A stretch of DNA of 64,000 nt from Adineta steineri (Eukaryota > Rotifera > Eurotatoria > Adinetida > Adinetidae): NCBI GenBank assembly GCA_905250115.1, contig CAJNOI010000006.1, positions 267,327-331,326 on the forward strand. The letters run 5' to 3'. Below, piece after piece: positions 1 to 11,727 of this stretch. The translations under genes were made by a program, and so were the position numbers. The notes under the pieces were generated by a model that was not told the DNA's origin, searched no databases, and saw only the letters and a program-made list of their open reading frames with translations. The stretch's first letter is position 1. Each line of letters begins with the position of its first letter.

Positions 1-228
1 AAAAATCACCTTTAATCACTTTTAATCACAAAAATCACCTTAATTACTTTAAAACATTTTTAATCGCAAAAAGCACTCTTAAATCACGTCAAATCATATG
101 AAAAAATCAGTTATTATGATTTACACTAATTTTTTTATATGATTTAACGTGATTTAAGAGTGATTAAAAATGATTTAAGTTGATTAAAATTGATTAAAAT
201 TGATTTTTGTGATTGAAGGTGATTTTTC
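1..228. repeat. Imperfect hairpin element (about 100-bp inverted arms)
   Basis: The arm at about 1-106 is the imperfect reverse complement of the arm at about 131-228, with a loop of about 25 bases. Both arms are built from variations of AATCAC / GTGATT. Matching blocks include AAAAATCACCTT against AAGGTGATTTTT and CTCTTAAATCACGT against ACGTGATTTAAGAG. It may continue past the left edge. It resembles a palindromic MITE or satellite hairpin; no coding capacity. Confidence 0.75.
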
Positions 229-304
229 TGAGTTAAAATGATTAATTTGATTTAAAGTGGTTAATTTGATTTTTGACTGATTTAAATCAGCTTTTTCCCA
301 CTTG

Positions 305-603
305 AAAATAATGGATTAAGAAATAATTACAGTTATTGAACGTAAATATACAATATTAAGAAAAACAGCCAGCCATTAGAGAACAAAAGACAGACAATTT
401 AAGTAGATATAGGACAATATAATAATATGCGTAATTACTAGTAAAACTTTGTTTCTAGATTTCGGAAAATGATCATTTAGATGAAAATTATTGATTATAG
501 CTATGAGCAACCTAATATTTAAAAAGCAGAAACGGCAGACAAAAAGCAGAATTGGTCTGCTAAAAGCAGACATGGTAGCAGCACTGATTTATTTCAAATA
601 TAC
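305..603. other. Non-coding stretch next to a truncated ABC transporter gene
   Basis: AT-rich and without a plausible exon. The part at about 519-575 has several copies of AAAAAGCAGA / AGCAGAC. If the ABC transporter continues leftwards, this is part of an unusually long intron. Confidence 0.5.
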
Positions 604-2072
604 CCAAGTATAAGACCAGCAAGAAAACCAGCAAAAAATTGCAATGCTGAACCGACTTTATCACCAATACCATCATGAAGTTTATTAACATCTTCAGTTA
701 ATCGTGTACTAAGTTGACCTGTTTTGTGAGTATCAAAATAAGAAATTTCTTTAGTAAGTATTGAACGAAGAAGTGTTTGACGAATAAGACGTGTCTGACG
801 TTCACAAGCAACAGACCAGAAGGCAACTTGCAAATATCCTACGACTATTGTTCCACATCCCATAACTATAATTATGACAAAACAAATAATTAAAAATCTT
901 GAAATAAATTTTCTTGAATAGATCACAAGAAAAGGGATATTAAACTTCTTTTTTTTTCTCTGTATACATCTACAGTATTTATTTAATCTCTTTAATCAAA
1001 GATCAATATTGTATTTTTTCCTGTCAGCATTGACATTTAATATGTAGATTAAATATGATATCTAACTACAAATTTGTTTTGTGATTATTTTTGGTCTATT
1101 CTGTTCAGTAAAAAATAGAACTATTTCACTTCTATATTAAAATATTTAGTGATATAAACAAAATATTAAGTTTCGTTTTATAATACAAAGAATCTTGTAA
1201 TATAGTGTACATTCTGGAACTAAAATCGATGACAGATCTTTCGAGGAAATAATATCACTTACTAGTTAAATAGATAGATTGTTGACGAATAGTTCCCAGA
1301 ATATCTGGCATTGTGATATTGAAACCTGATAAATTACATTTTCTATGTAATAATTTACATGAAATAAAATCGTATTTAAGAATGAAATAACATATAAACA
1401 TACTTATATTCAGTAATGAAATTCTCAGGAGTTAAAACCACACCATCTGGACAAAATGAAGTTAAAATTGTATAGTTCCATGGAGCATTACATGGGCCAG
1501 CTGCTTGATCAGTGAATATATCGGTAATATTTCCGAATACAAGTAACACTAAAAAGATATTAATGAAATCATTTTTCTCATTTATATCAACGACATACTA
1601 AGTGGAAATGCGGCCCCATGTGCCAAAGCTAAATATCAGTAAATAGATTTAATAAATACAAAAGATTTATATGAGAAAAAACGATCGTACCAGCAATAGA
1701 ACCAATTATCATATAAAGGACATCCATAACATTTGCAAAACGAAACTATAAATATTATATAATTGTTTCTTTCTTTTTTATTTTAAAATAAAAATAGATG
1801 ACATACTAAACTTAAATAACCAACAAGCTGTTGGGGTTCTTTGTCTGCTTTTTTATCCTCATCGGATTTTGTAAAAATATCTTTCATTTTAACACTGAAA
1901 TGAAATAAAATTATAAAATCAATGAATAGTTTTAAAAATATAAGATAAACCTAGATGAAGTTTTTGTTGGTGATTCAATAGCTGGTGAGTTTAATTCAAT
2001 AGCATCGAAATCCTCATTTTGAAAATGTGGGTGTACTTGATGATTATGTAGACCATTAGATGTTTTTTCCAT
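604..2072 (-). CDS. ABCB-type (P-glycoprotein-like) transporter, N-terminal exons only
   Basis: ATP-driven multidrug-type exporter of the plasma membrane, 5' part. Exon 1 (about 1950-2072) encodes a polar N-terminus starting MEKTSNGLHNHQ. Short exons follow at about 1808-1896 (FTKSDEDKK...LVGYL), 1690-1745 (FRFANVMDVLYMIIGSIAGT, the family's pre-TM1/TM1 region) and 1402-1560 (LLVFGNITDIF, then an extracellular loop with Cys and a glycosylation-type NYT). The exon at 604-926 is the clearest: TM2, QVAFWSVACERQTRLIRQ, EISYFDTHKTGQLSTRL, and GDKVGSALQFFAGFLAGLIL. It ends at a GT donor. The expected next exon (WKLTL...) and both nucleotide-binding domains are not found down to base 1. Either the gene continues off the window or it is broken. 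A small linking exon near 1260-1340 is uncertain. Confidence 0.8.
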
Positions 2073-4340
2073 TATTGCACGATCTAGATAAACAAAAGAC
2101 TAAGAGCTGTTTTTCAAAAACTGATGAGAAAGATATTGAGTTATAGGTGGGTTAGAAGTGCATGTTGTAGATGACTAAAAAAATATCGAGCAAAAGGTTG
2201 TTTTTGTTTTTGTTTTTTATTCTTATCGCGGCTAATATACATTTCTTTCTTTCTCTCTGTTTTCGTTGAGATCAACGATATCAATCTTTTAAGTCAACAG
2301 TTTTTCTTGTTTCCTTTCATAAAAAAAGATAACACTGAATATATCTACCGTACCTCACCATATCTAAAATCTCCTTTATCATCCAGTTTTCTCAAGTACT
2401 GTATTTCATCATCCCAGTGATAAAAGTGATGTCACATTGTCAACAGAAAGATAGCTGTTCGGATTCAAAAAGAAAAAAGAGAGAAAGTTATAAAAACAGG
2501 GCAATAAAGAGATAACATGCTTGTCGTTTAGTGTTATTGACGGCAGTTAAAAATCAAAAAATAAAAGTGATACTGTAATTTAGTAGTCGTTTACGATATT
2601 CAAATAGAAATCTCACGAAAGCTGCGTCGTCTTATAGGCTAATTAAAGACCTGTGAGAATTGTTTTCGAAGCGCTTAAACATATAAATAATTCACAAAAA
2701 ATGAAACAGAATAGATAATATATTCTTAATCTATAATGATATTTAAATGTCATGCCAATAACATGCAGAATTTTGTTTATCTATTAGGATAAAGTCTTAA
2801 CTATCACGGTTGCTAAGCATATTGATCGATATAAATTGCCATGAGATACAGTATTTGTTAATTACAGATGAACTTTGTACTATTTATTTTTTAATTTACA
2901 GAAAAACTAGCAAATAATTTTCGATTTAGATTAAATCAATCCGATAATTGATTAGGGATTAATCGGAAAACTCTAGATAATAGTTAACTAGCTTTATACT
3001 CTGAATGACTTACCGTCCAAGTAATTATAAAAAAATAAAATGAAATCCTATTTTTATTTATTGTTAAAGAATCTATTTTCTCCTTTCTGTCCTTAAACAT
3101 TCTTTATTAGAAAAATTCATTTGATATTTATACTCAAAAACTAAAATATTCATCGTAACTCTCCTAAAAGAAGTTGAAATGAATTCGAACGATCTATTGC
3201 AATGAACCACTAAACTAGATTGTTTTTTCCATTTATTTAAAAAAACGTTATCTATATGAGCTTTTATGACTTATCAAATAGCAAACGTCATGTTCTTTTT
3301 CTACCTTATAGTTTGCCACAATCTTTCTGTTCTTGTAGTACGCACTCAAAGAACGTTTGTGTACGTGGAAAGTACTATCTGCAGTAAAATATTAAATTAA
3401 ATATATATTCAAACACAAGCACGTTTCCGTAATGAGCATATATTTTTCCAGAAGTAAAATAGACTTTTATAATCTACTTGCTAATATTATCGTATTACAA
3501 GTACTAATAAATTATTTTTGCTATTTATAATTTTTACAAATGTTTTAATATGATACGATAGAAATATTTTTAATATTGACATTTATGGATTCTTTAACAT
3601 ACATAACAACTAGAAGTTGTTATACCTCACATTCTTAACATTCTTTTATTTATATCAATGAAAATATTGATTGAAATAAATATCTGGTATATTCTTTAGA
3701 ATCAGTAGAGCTATAAATAATAATATAATCAACACTTACCTATATTTCTATCGTTGTATTTTATCTACAACAATAGCAATTAAATGTACATTGATAATCT
3801 GCACATAATCGCTGATATTTTGAAATTGATACATAATTTCTATAATAAATCATTTGTGTTTTTTTGAAAAACTTGAATATACTTAGCTATAGTACTTTTC
3901 TGTTATATTTCAAGTTATCATTTGTTGAATAAGTTTTCTTTTAATCATAAAATACACATAATTTAATCGTATTCATCGTTGAATTATTCCCGTATCATCT
4001 CTTATTGATCAATATTAGATCTAAAATAATTTTGTCGAACAATATGAAAACTTCTGCATTGAACTGTAGATTTAAAGCCTTTTTGATTCTGTAAATATTT
4101 ATTTCTTTGTAAAAAAAAAATAGTTCTATATCAAAAACAATCATTCTCTTGTCTTATATTTTTATCTAGATAGGATCTATAAGTCACACAATATACTTAT
4201 CACAGAAAATTAATAAGTAAATATAATGAGATCTCAAAACACACATTAGTAAATCCTAATTAATGTAAAGAAAAAAAAATGCTTAAAGCTACTTATAGCT
4301 ATGAGAAAAATAAAACGCATTCTAGTGTTCTATATCAGTT
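2073..4340. other. Long intergenic region, no gene recognised
   Basis: About 2.3 kb of AT-rich sequence between the ABCB start and the 3' end of the PAQR gene. It should contain the ABCB promoter and 5' UTR. I see no extended coding frame, RNA gene or clear repeat. Confidence 0.5.
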
Positions 4341-5424
4341 TCATTGAGCATCACAAGGATTTATCAGACGATAATGCATTAATAGTATACCATTTCTATA
4401 CCACCAAATAAATGCAGCCAATGTTGCAAAATGCCAGATTTGATGGCTTGAAAATAAAATATCAAAATATCCTAAATAAAAAATAAATCGATATATTATA
4501 TTGAAAACTATTTCTAATGGAAAATAATACCTGGAAAAAATCTTTCAGGAATTTTTGTTAAATATGCCAATACACCAATACTTAAAAGCCCATAAAATAT
4601 AATTAATTTCGGTAAAAAATATTGAACAAATTGATTTGACCAACCACCATGAAGATAATACCAATGTAAAGCTGGTAATATACCAAAAAGTGATATAACC
4701 ATAAATAAAATTACATGAATATTTTGTGATAAATATCGTTTTACTCCATGTATATAATAAATAACAGTAATAAACATAATACCAATAATTATTGTTACAT
4801 ACCGCATTCTCCAATTTTCGTAACATTCAAATGTTAAATGAAGACCACATAAATAACAACCGAGAATACCAAATCCAATACCACATAGATCTACTTTAAG
4901 AAAATCATCACAATGTCTTGGTGATATACAATTGAAAAGATGAAAGACAACAGAACAAAGCATACATATCTATCGATGAAAATTTCATATCATTCTTAAA
5001 CTAATAAAATAAATAGACTTACAATAATAGTAAAAGTATAGAATAATACGAAATAATAACTAGTTGATGATAACATATATGGTATAGCTTTACCTATATA
5101 AATATCATGTAAGAAAAAATAAATAAAAAGACCAGCACCAATTAAATGCGACCAAACATTCACCGATTCATTATTCAGATGAATTAAACTAAAGAAGATT
5201 TTAATTGAATATATATATTTATTTGAGGATTTTATTTACCTTGTTAAACAACCTTTAAAATTTAAACCATGTCGATAACCAGTTCGAATATATGGATTTG
5301 ATTGAAGATATTCCGGTATCATATCAAATGAATATAAACGAAAAGTTTTATCGACATCTGTTATTTTAGATTTTTGTGAACACGATATATTATTTGGTTC
5401 ACATAAGAGTGGATTTTTATCCAT
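4341..5424 (-). CDS. PAQR3: PAQR-family seven-transmembrane receptor (PAQR3-like)
   Basis: Progestin/adipoQ receptor family membrane protein, putative metal-dependent hydrolase-type 7TM. Four exons: about 5236-5424 (MDKNPLLCEPNN..., with the family segment YIRTGYRHGLNFKGCL), about 5025-5190 (NNESVNVWSHLIGAGLFIYF, the conserved NE-x-VN-x-WSH motif), about 4531-4965 (CDDFLKVDLCGIGF...LHGGW) and 4341-4470 (SSHQIWHFATLAAFIWWY, carrying the conserved HQIWH). Conserved Ser/His/Asp positions of the family (WSH, D in KVDLCGIG, HQIWH) are all present. The short N-terminus and overall layout fit PAQR3, a Golgi protein that tethers Raf kinase in mammals; other PAQR members are possible. The stop is TGA at 4341-4343 after NPCDAQ. 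Confidence 0.85.
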
Positions 5425-5882
5425 ATCTTAGAGAATTCAATCTATAATAAATATAATTTTTATATAGTAGATCTGACATTTAAATATCACAACAATATTG
5501 ACTTTATTTCTTTTATGATAATGCATGTATCAAAAGATAATCTCTTTAACCTTTTCAGGACGGGATTTTTTTCAACACAATTGTAATACTTAAATTTAGT
5601 TAGTCTTCATTTTACCGAACTTTATTTACTTTCTCTGTATGATTACCACACAAACAGAGTTCTCTGTATAGCTACCTCGAGCAGTAGAGGCTACAGCAAA
5701 AAAATAGAAAATGATAATTATGCATTTAGATATTCGAAGCGCTTTTTAAGCACTAGCCATTATAGTGACCACCCATCCCGAAAGGGTTAAAGACAGTTAT
5801 TAGAAAAAAGAAAAACAATATATGATTTGTTTTGTACTTTTATTTGATCAACAATAACAAATAATTATTACAAAATAATTAT
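5425..5882. other. Intergenic, PAQR promoter side
   Basis: 458 bases between the PAQR start and the TRMT112 stop (same strand). AT-rich; no gene or repeat recognised. Confidence 0.5.
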
Positions 5883-6567
5883 TTATGATACTTCTGTTTC
5901 TTGTAATAACATATTCGGTATACCTTTGGAGATTGGAAATTTTCTACCTGTTTCTGGACATATAAGTTCACCTTCTTCAATTTCATATTCAAGTAAAACT
6001 TTATGCATTAATTTAAGAAATTCATCATCTTGTTGCATTGCATCCGACATTGTCTCTGGCAATGATTCATTCAAACCAAGCTATACAAAAAAAACATAGT
6101 TATCTTTCTTTTTTTGGAGCCCAATCACTTAACCGAAAATAACTTTGCCGAGAGATTGTTTTGACAACACAAATTTGAGGGTGTGAGTGCGGGTGAAGGG
6201 GTGGGTGAGAGTATGAAAGTCAGTGTGGGCGAGGGGATAGGTGAGTGGGTGCGGGGGTCAGTGTGTGTGTGCTCTGTTTCACATATTTCCACGCTCTCAC
6301 TCTCAAACTTTTGTCGGCAAAACAATCTTTCGACAAAGTGATATGTCGGCAAAGTGTAGCGGATCCCTTTTTTTATATAAAACTTACATCTTTAACAGCT
6401 GATTGTAATGCACCATATTCAATACGTTGTAGAATACGAGCTACAAAATCACGATTATAATCCACTGAAACATTTTCCACCTTCACAGCTTTGATTTTCA
6501 ATGGAAAACCTTTTGTTACACCTTTTAAAATATTTGATGTAAGCATATTATGTGTTATTAATTTCAT
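5883..6567 (-). CDS. TRMT112: TRMT112-type methyltransferase activator subunit
   Basis: Small zinc-binding-fold partner that stabilises several methyltransferases acting on tRNA, rRNA and release factor (in other eukaryotes TRMT11, ALKBH8, BUD23, HEMK2, METTL5). Exon 1 (6388-6567, 60 codons) begins MKLITHNMLTSNILKGV, the hallmark N-terminus. Exon 2 (5883-6080, 65 codons plus stop) has EIEEGELICPETGRKFPI and GIPNMLLQE, the hallmark C-terminus. Joined length is 125 aa, the usual family length. Only one Cys of the C-terminal pair (CPETG) is present, as expected for animal members. The single intron is 307 bases because it carries an inverted-repeat element, listed separately. Confidence 0.95.
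6142..6355. mobile_element. MITE-like inverted-repeat element in a TRMT112 intron
   Basis: The left end ACTTTGCCGAGAGATTGTTT and the reverse complement of the right end (ACTTTGCCGACA, then GAAAGATTGTTTTG) pair over about 45 bases with one insertion. The middle (about 6180-6300) is a GT-rich run full of GTGGGTG / GTGAGTG, unlike its AT-rich surroundings. No coding capacity and no clear target duplication. Confidence 0.7.
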
Positions 6568-6678
6568 TTTATATTTATCTAAAAAACGAATTGTGAGATT
6601 TTATATGTATATTATTATTATTAGTGTAAAATATAAAAAAAAGAGAAAAAAAAATGCATTCAAAATAAAAATTTATCA

Positions 6679-8934
6679 TTACATTTGACATGATTTAAGC
6701 TTAGAAATGAATTGATCATTAATAATATATGTATCTTTGGACGGATTTGTTATACTATGAATTTGATCAGAAAGAAATTTTTGTATACATTCGGGTGTAC
6801 AACTGACAAAAAGTATTGGTAAAGATTTAATACCAAATAAATTTTCACATATGATTATTTTACTAAAACCATTGGAAACGCGTAAGTTCGAACAAGAATC
6901 ACAGAATTGAGCACTGAAAAATAACAAAATATATATTGAAATTTTCTATAAATACAAAATCATATACTTGGATAATAATAATTTTGATGAATCAGGAATT
7001 TTATGTAGGAAATCTTCCCATTGATACTTACTTAAATGAACAGTAAGTAATTCAAGTAATTTCTATATAAATTGAATTAAAAAAACACAAAAATATATAT
7101 ATGTAGTATTTACTTGAGGTTTCGTTGAATTTTCGTTTTTAGCGAATTGTGGTAAAAGCCATGTATTTTTTGCTGTAACTAATCGAAGATTAGTCATACC
7201 AATCATACTCGATGGAAAATAAGTTATTTCATTTCCATCACAAAGTAATTGTCGAAGATTTCTATTTTTATACAATCAATTTATAAATTCTTTTTTTTTC
7301 AATAAGAATATAAAATCTCTACTTTAAATTGGCTATTTCACTTGGAATTTCTGTTACACGATTGTATGATATATCCAAATGACGAAGATTAATTAAACCA
7401 AATAAACTATTTAAACAAAAAAATTAATAATAATAATTTATTTACTAATTTCTGTACCTTTCAGGTAAAGAACCACGTAGTTCACAAAACGACATATCGA
7501 GAAAAACAAGTGTTTCGAGATTATTCATTCCAGATGAGATTGATAAGATTGGATTATGACGTAAATAAAGATGTTCAAGTTTCATACATTCAAATAATTC
7601 TAATGGTACAGTCTTTAATATAGAAACAAGTCAATCATTTTCTATTTGAATTAAATTTCGCGAAAAAGATTTTACTTGTAAGCAATTATATGAAAGATCA
7701 AGAGCAACTAATGTTGTGAACATTAATGAAATATCCGGTAAATATTCAAGTGTAAAGGCACGTAGATCTAAATGTGTACCATTTTTAATTAAACTATCAA
7801 GAACAGCAATTTGAGCGCCTGTGTCACGTCTATCTTCAAATGAACCTGTATTATAAAAATAATAATTTTTAATAAAAAAGAAATATTTGTTCAATCTATT
7901 TTATCTTACTGTTATTTTCTTTTGGCGTATTCGGTGTTTTTTCTTCATTTTGTGCTTCATAGAGAAGAATTTCCGTGTGTGCACCTTCTTTTTGACGCCA
8001 ACTTGGTAATGTTCTTATATTCATTCTGAATTGAGAACCTAAAATTTGTGACATATGCTGTCGAAGAACAAGAGCCATTTCAGCTACAATTTGATGCATT
8101 GGTATTCGATTTTGAAATGGTTCAATATCAGGTACTAATGTTTGTACATGAATCTTAAATAAGCCATTTATTATTTTGAAGAATTTTTATATTGATTGAA
8201 CTTACTTTTCCACTTTCTCCTCGTTCTGCCCAAACACGTTCAGCAATCATTTCACATATTTGTTTATATGTATATTTCGATAGGAAAGCCTTTTCTACTG
8301 TAGTTTCTTCGTACGGATGAGAATCTGATGTTGTTGCATGAAGAATAAAATCATTAAAAGTAAATCGATTAACCATATTATATGCATCATCATCTGATAT
8401 ATTTGTATAATGTGATTTTATATCACAAAATGTACGTGTTCGTCTAGCTGGTAAACCTGGTGGTCCTTTATGTTTAGGTGTTCGAAGAAGTGTTCGTGCT
8501 TTCGTTGTTGTTGATACTGAACGACGTGAACCACTAAATTGTGAATATTCACGTGGTTTAAGTGGTGTAAATAGTTGTCTTGGTTTTTTTTCACGTATAA
8601 ATCTTCCTTGTTCGTTTTCTTCGTCTTCATCATCATCATCGTCATCGTCATCATCCGCCGCTTCCTCTTTTTGTCCATCATCCTTTGTTGCTACAATTAA
8701 TTGATCGTTACTTAAATTTTGTTCTTTTTGAGATTGATTATGTTCCTCATTCAATGGTGGTAAATAACGTGGTGAACGAGCATAACTTGACCGTCGTGAT
8801 GATGGGATTGAACTAGTTGGTGAACTTGATACTGATGAAAGTGGTGATAAAGATTCTGCTCGTCCATTTACTGTTATCTCACTCAATAATAATGGACGAA
8901 GGCGAGGACGAAGGGGACGACGTAAAAGATTCAT
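6679..8934 (-). CDS. Leucine-rich repeat protein with long disordered N-terminus (LRRC63-like?)
   Basis: At least seven exons. Exon 1 (8206-8934) starts MNLLRRPLRPRLRPLLL and is Ser/Pro/Arg-rich, with an aspartate run of about ten residues encoded by a GAT/GAC microsatellite (about 8625-8660), then the ordered segment LSKYTYKQICEMIAERVW. Exon 2 (7910-8153) continues QTLVPDIEP...RIPMHQIVAEMALVL. From 7845 downwards the exons carry about five LRR units (LVALDLSYNCLQ, LEHLYLRHNP, LVFLDMSFCEL, LRHLDISYNRVTEIP, LRQLLCDGNEITYFP). The last exon has a Cys-containing tail (CDSCSNLR, VSCTPECIQKFL) ending SKLKSCQM. Disordered N-terminus, cytosolic-type LRRs and a Cys-bearing tail suggest the LRRC63 group, but I am not sure. 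No signal peptide or TM segment, so probably intracellular. Confidence 0.75.
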
Positions 8935-9107
8935 ATCTAGAAATCATGTATATCATATATATATATATTTATTTATTTAGAAACGAGTTTTTTTTGTTCG
9001 AGTAACAAGAGATAAATTGCAAAGATTTTTTTAAAACTGAGTTTTCGCAAATAAATAAACCCCAGACAAGAATAACAAAGTTATATGCACAGTTTATAAA
9101 TATTATT

Positions 9108-9521
9108 CTACTTTGTTCGAAATGAACTGACGACGTAATAAATAAAAAGAAAAGCACAAACAATAGCACCAATAATATAACACATTGCACGACGATCACC
9201 GCGTCCACTATGCATAACATCTCGAATATGATTAGAACTACGGCCAAGAAAACTACGTGCTGTTTGAAAATCAAGACCCTAAAATTCAAAATAATATTTA
9301 GTAATATTATTTTCTTTTTTTCAGTTTACCATTCCGTCAAGAAATCGACTATGTTCTTTTGTTTCATGTTCAATTTCAAATGCAATCTTAAATGAATAGA
9401 AGTAGAATACAAATATTTCAAAGAAATCTTCAATTAATAATTAACTAACATGTTTCATTCGAGAGACTTTATCAGCTAACTCTCTTGCCTGCCGATCGTT
9501 TTGACTTTCTAATGTATTCAT
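9108..9521 (-). CDS. BET1/BET1L-type Qc-SNARE
   Basis: Membrane-fusion SNARE of ER-Golgi or intra-Golgi traffic. Three exons read MNTLESQNDRQARELADK, then VSRMKHVAFEIEHETKEHSR, then FLDGMGLDFQTARSFLGR; the family's central LDGMD-like segment is clear. A C-terminal hydrophobic anchor (RAMCYIIGAIVCAFLFIYYV) is followed by a short SSFRTK tail and a TAG at 9108-9110. About 100 aa, slightly shorter than human BET1 (118) or BET1L (111), so a 5' exon could have been missed. LDGMGLDF and the short luminal tail favour BET1L slightly over BET1. Confidence 0.8.
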
Positions 9522-9785
9522 TGAATATAAAATAAATTAAGGAAACAATCTAAAATTAAAATAAACTTACGATGTATATAAGAGATATCAATCTATATGT
9601 GTATGTATTAGTATCTGTTCAATGTCAGTTTTAGGCGCTCTTTCAAAAAAACAACCTTACGTTTTATTTTTATAAAATAACACAACAACAACAACAACAA
9701 TGACGAAGTAAACACTTCGAATCTATCAAAGTTTTATATATAAAAAAAAAACAATATGAAAATCTCATTTCTCTTTTCTTTCTTT

Positions 9786-10771
9786 TTATTTCTTTGCGAA
9801 GCTAACAGAAATTAAATTTGTTGTCGAGATCTGAAAACCATTGAGTGCATCTATAAAATTCAAAAATAAAATAATTTAATTTGAACAAAAAAAGAAAAAC
9901 TAACCTTTAGCAGAAGAAGCACCGATTTCATTATCAAAATCAATGAAAGCAATTCCTTCACGTCCAGGTACAAGGCGTACATCAAGATAACCGGAATATT
10001 GATGAAATAATTCTTCAAGTGCTTCTCGTGTTGTTTCATTGGGTAAATTTGTAACAAACAGTGTTGAATTCGATTGTACTTCAGTCATCATTGGAACTGC
10101 AGTACCAATCAATGTTGTTTGTGCAGCAATAACCGATTGAATTCGACGTGTACGATCACGTAATGGTAATTCTTGTAATTCAGCTTCAGCTACTGCAACA
10201 GCATTAGCAGCACGATTAACTTCTTCGGAATTCATCATAGCTAAGATAAAAATTAACAAAATATTATCAAAGATTATCTTTATGAAAATTTGTTTTTCTT
10301 ACCGATATGTTGTTCATGAACAGTACGATCTGGTGGTGGTTGTGTTGGTGGTGGTGGTATACGAGGTTTCTCTTTACGTTGTTTAGGTTCTGGTTGACTT
10401 GTGGCAGCTAATGCAGCTGTTTTCTCAGCAATTTGATCTTTGGAATGTCTTATTGCATCTGAATCACGTTTTGCATATGATAAACGCATTGGTTTATCAT
10501 AAAACATAATACCTTGTAATGAACGTAATGCAGCTGTTGAATTTTGTATATCATCAAATACAATAAATGCTTGTCCACGCATTTTAACACCTTTCATAGC
10601 AATAATTCCAACTACACGACCATAGGAAACAAACAGATTATAAAGTGATTTTCTTAATTGTTGTTTTTTGATTTTTCCATTTAAATTGTTAACATAAATC
10701 GTATGATTTGGTGGAATAGAATTACCTACAGGTGTTGCTATTGTCATAGCATTTTCAGTAGAATTCGACAT
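9786..10771 (-). CDS. U1A/U2B''-type two-RRM spliceosomal protein, divergent copy
   Basis: RNA-binding subunit of the U1 or U2 snRNP (SNF/U1A/U2B'' family). RRM1 has RNP2 TIYVNNLN and RNP1 RGQAFIVF, then YDKPMRLSYAKRDSD; RRM2 has TLFVTNLP and the RNP1-like GIAFIDF with VRLVPGRE, and the protein ends ISVSFAKK. The linker is Lys/Pro-rich (PRIPPPPTQPPPDRTVHEQ). Three exons: 10312-10771, about 9905-10250 and 9786-9850. Stop TAA at 9786-9788. It departs from the family consensus in RRM1 (GIIAMKGVKMRG where U1A has an ILDI-type segment), so its RNA preference may differ from the copy just upstream. It lies head-to-tail with that copy, indicating local duplication. Confidence 0.88.
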
Positions 10772-10883
10772 CTAGAATAGAGAAACAAAACATGACCAGA
10801 GTTGTACATTTATATATTTTGTTTGTTGTTCATAACAATAATAAAACACAGAAAAAAAAAACAAACAAAAAGAAAAAAAGAAA

Positions 10884-11727
10884 CTATTTTTTAGCAAATG
10901 TTATCATCATTGCTTTATCTGGTGTAACTTTAAATCCTTGCAAACCATCTTTAGCCATAGCTGCTTGATGTTCAAGATCAAATTCAACGAATGCAATTCC
11001 ATCACGACCAGGAATGAGACGAACTTCACGAAATCCATTATATGCTTTAAATAATGTTGTTAACATGCTTTCATTTGCATCTTGAATATTTGATACGAAT
11101 AAAATATTATTTGGCATTTCACCACCAAATATAGGTGGATGTAAAACTGGTCGATTTATCATAGGTGGTGGTGGAATCATCATTGGTGGCATACCTGGCA
11201 TCATCGGTGGCATGCCAGTTGGTAAACCTGGAAATTGTGCAGCTATTTGTGCTTTTAATAAACGTTGTTGTTCTTTAGCAGCTAATTGTTGACGACGTTT
11301 TTCTTTTTTCGATATCGACGGTAAATCTGAATCACTACGACGTTTGGGTCGTTCAACAAAAGTATTTTTACGTTTAGATATTAAATCACTATCCATTTTA
11401 GCAAATTGTATACGTAATGGTTTATCATACAATGGAAATGATTGCATAGATGTTAATGCTTGTGCAGCACTATCTGGTTGATCAAATATGATGAATGCTT
11501 GACCACGCATACGTAAATTTTTTAATGCAACTATATCCAGTATTTTACCGAATTTAGAAAATATAGCATAAAGACATTTTTTTAATTCAGGAGTTTTTAC
11601 ACCTATAAAATAAGAAGAAAAAAACAATCAAAATTTAGAACTAAAAATTCTCTTAAAAATACTTACGTTCATTAAGATTGTTTACATAGATTGTATTTTG
11701 ACCAGTAAATGTAGTGTTTAATTGTGG
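10884..11727 (-). CDS. U1A/U2B''-type two-RRM spliceosomal protein, 5' end lost in gap
   Basis: Closer to the family consensus than its neighbour. The exon at about 11668-11727 gives NTTFTGQNTIYVNNLNE and runs into the N gap. The exon at 10884-11602 gives VKTPELKKCLYAIFSKFGKI, MRGQAFIIF, YDKPLRIQFAKMDSDLISK and NTFVERPKRR, then a Met/Pro-rich linker (GMPPMMPGMPPMMIPPP) and RRM2 (ILFVSNIQ, VRLIPGRDGIAFVEF), ending MMITFAKK. The linker and RRM1 match U1A/SNF well. The start codon is not visible: it lies in or beyond the gap. Confidence 0.9.

Noticed and set aside
376-573. 65-codon open frame on the minus strand near the left edge
   Set aside because: Low-complexity hydrophobic composition, no homologue recognised, and it lies in the spacer beside the hairpin.
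4545-4826. Open frame overlapping the PAQR third exon
   Set aside because: Shadow frame of the PAQR coding exon; composition is Tyr/Asn-rich as expected from an AT-rich off-frame reading.
8418-8681. Met/Lys/His-rich frame within the LRR gene first exon
   Set aside because: Off-frame shadow of the aspartate and serine-rich exon; no independent support.
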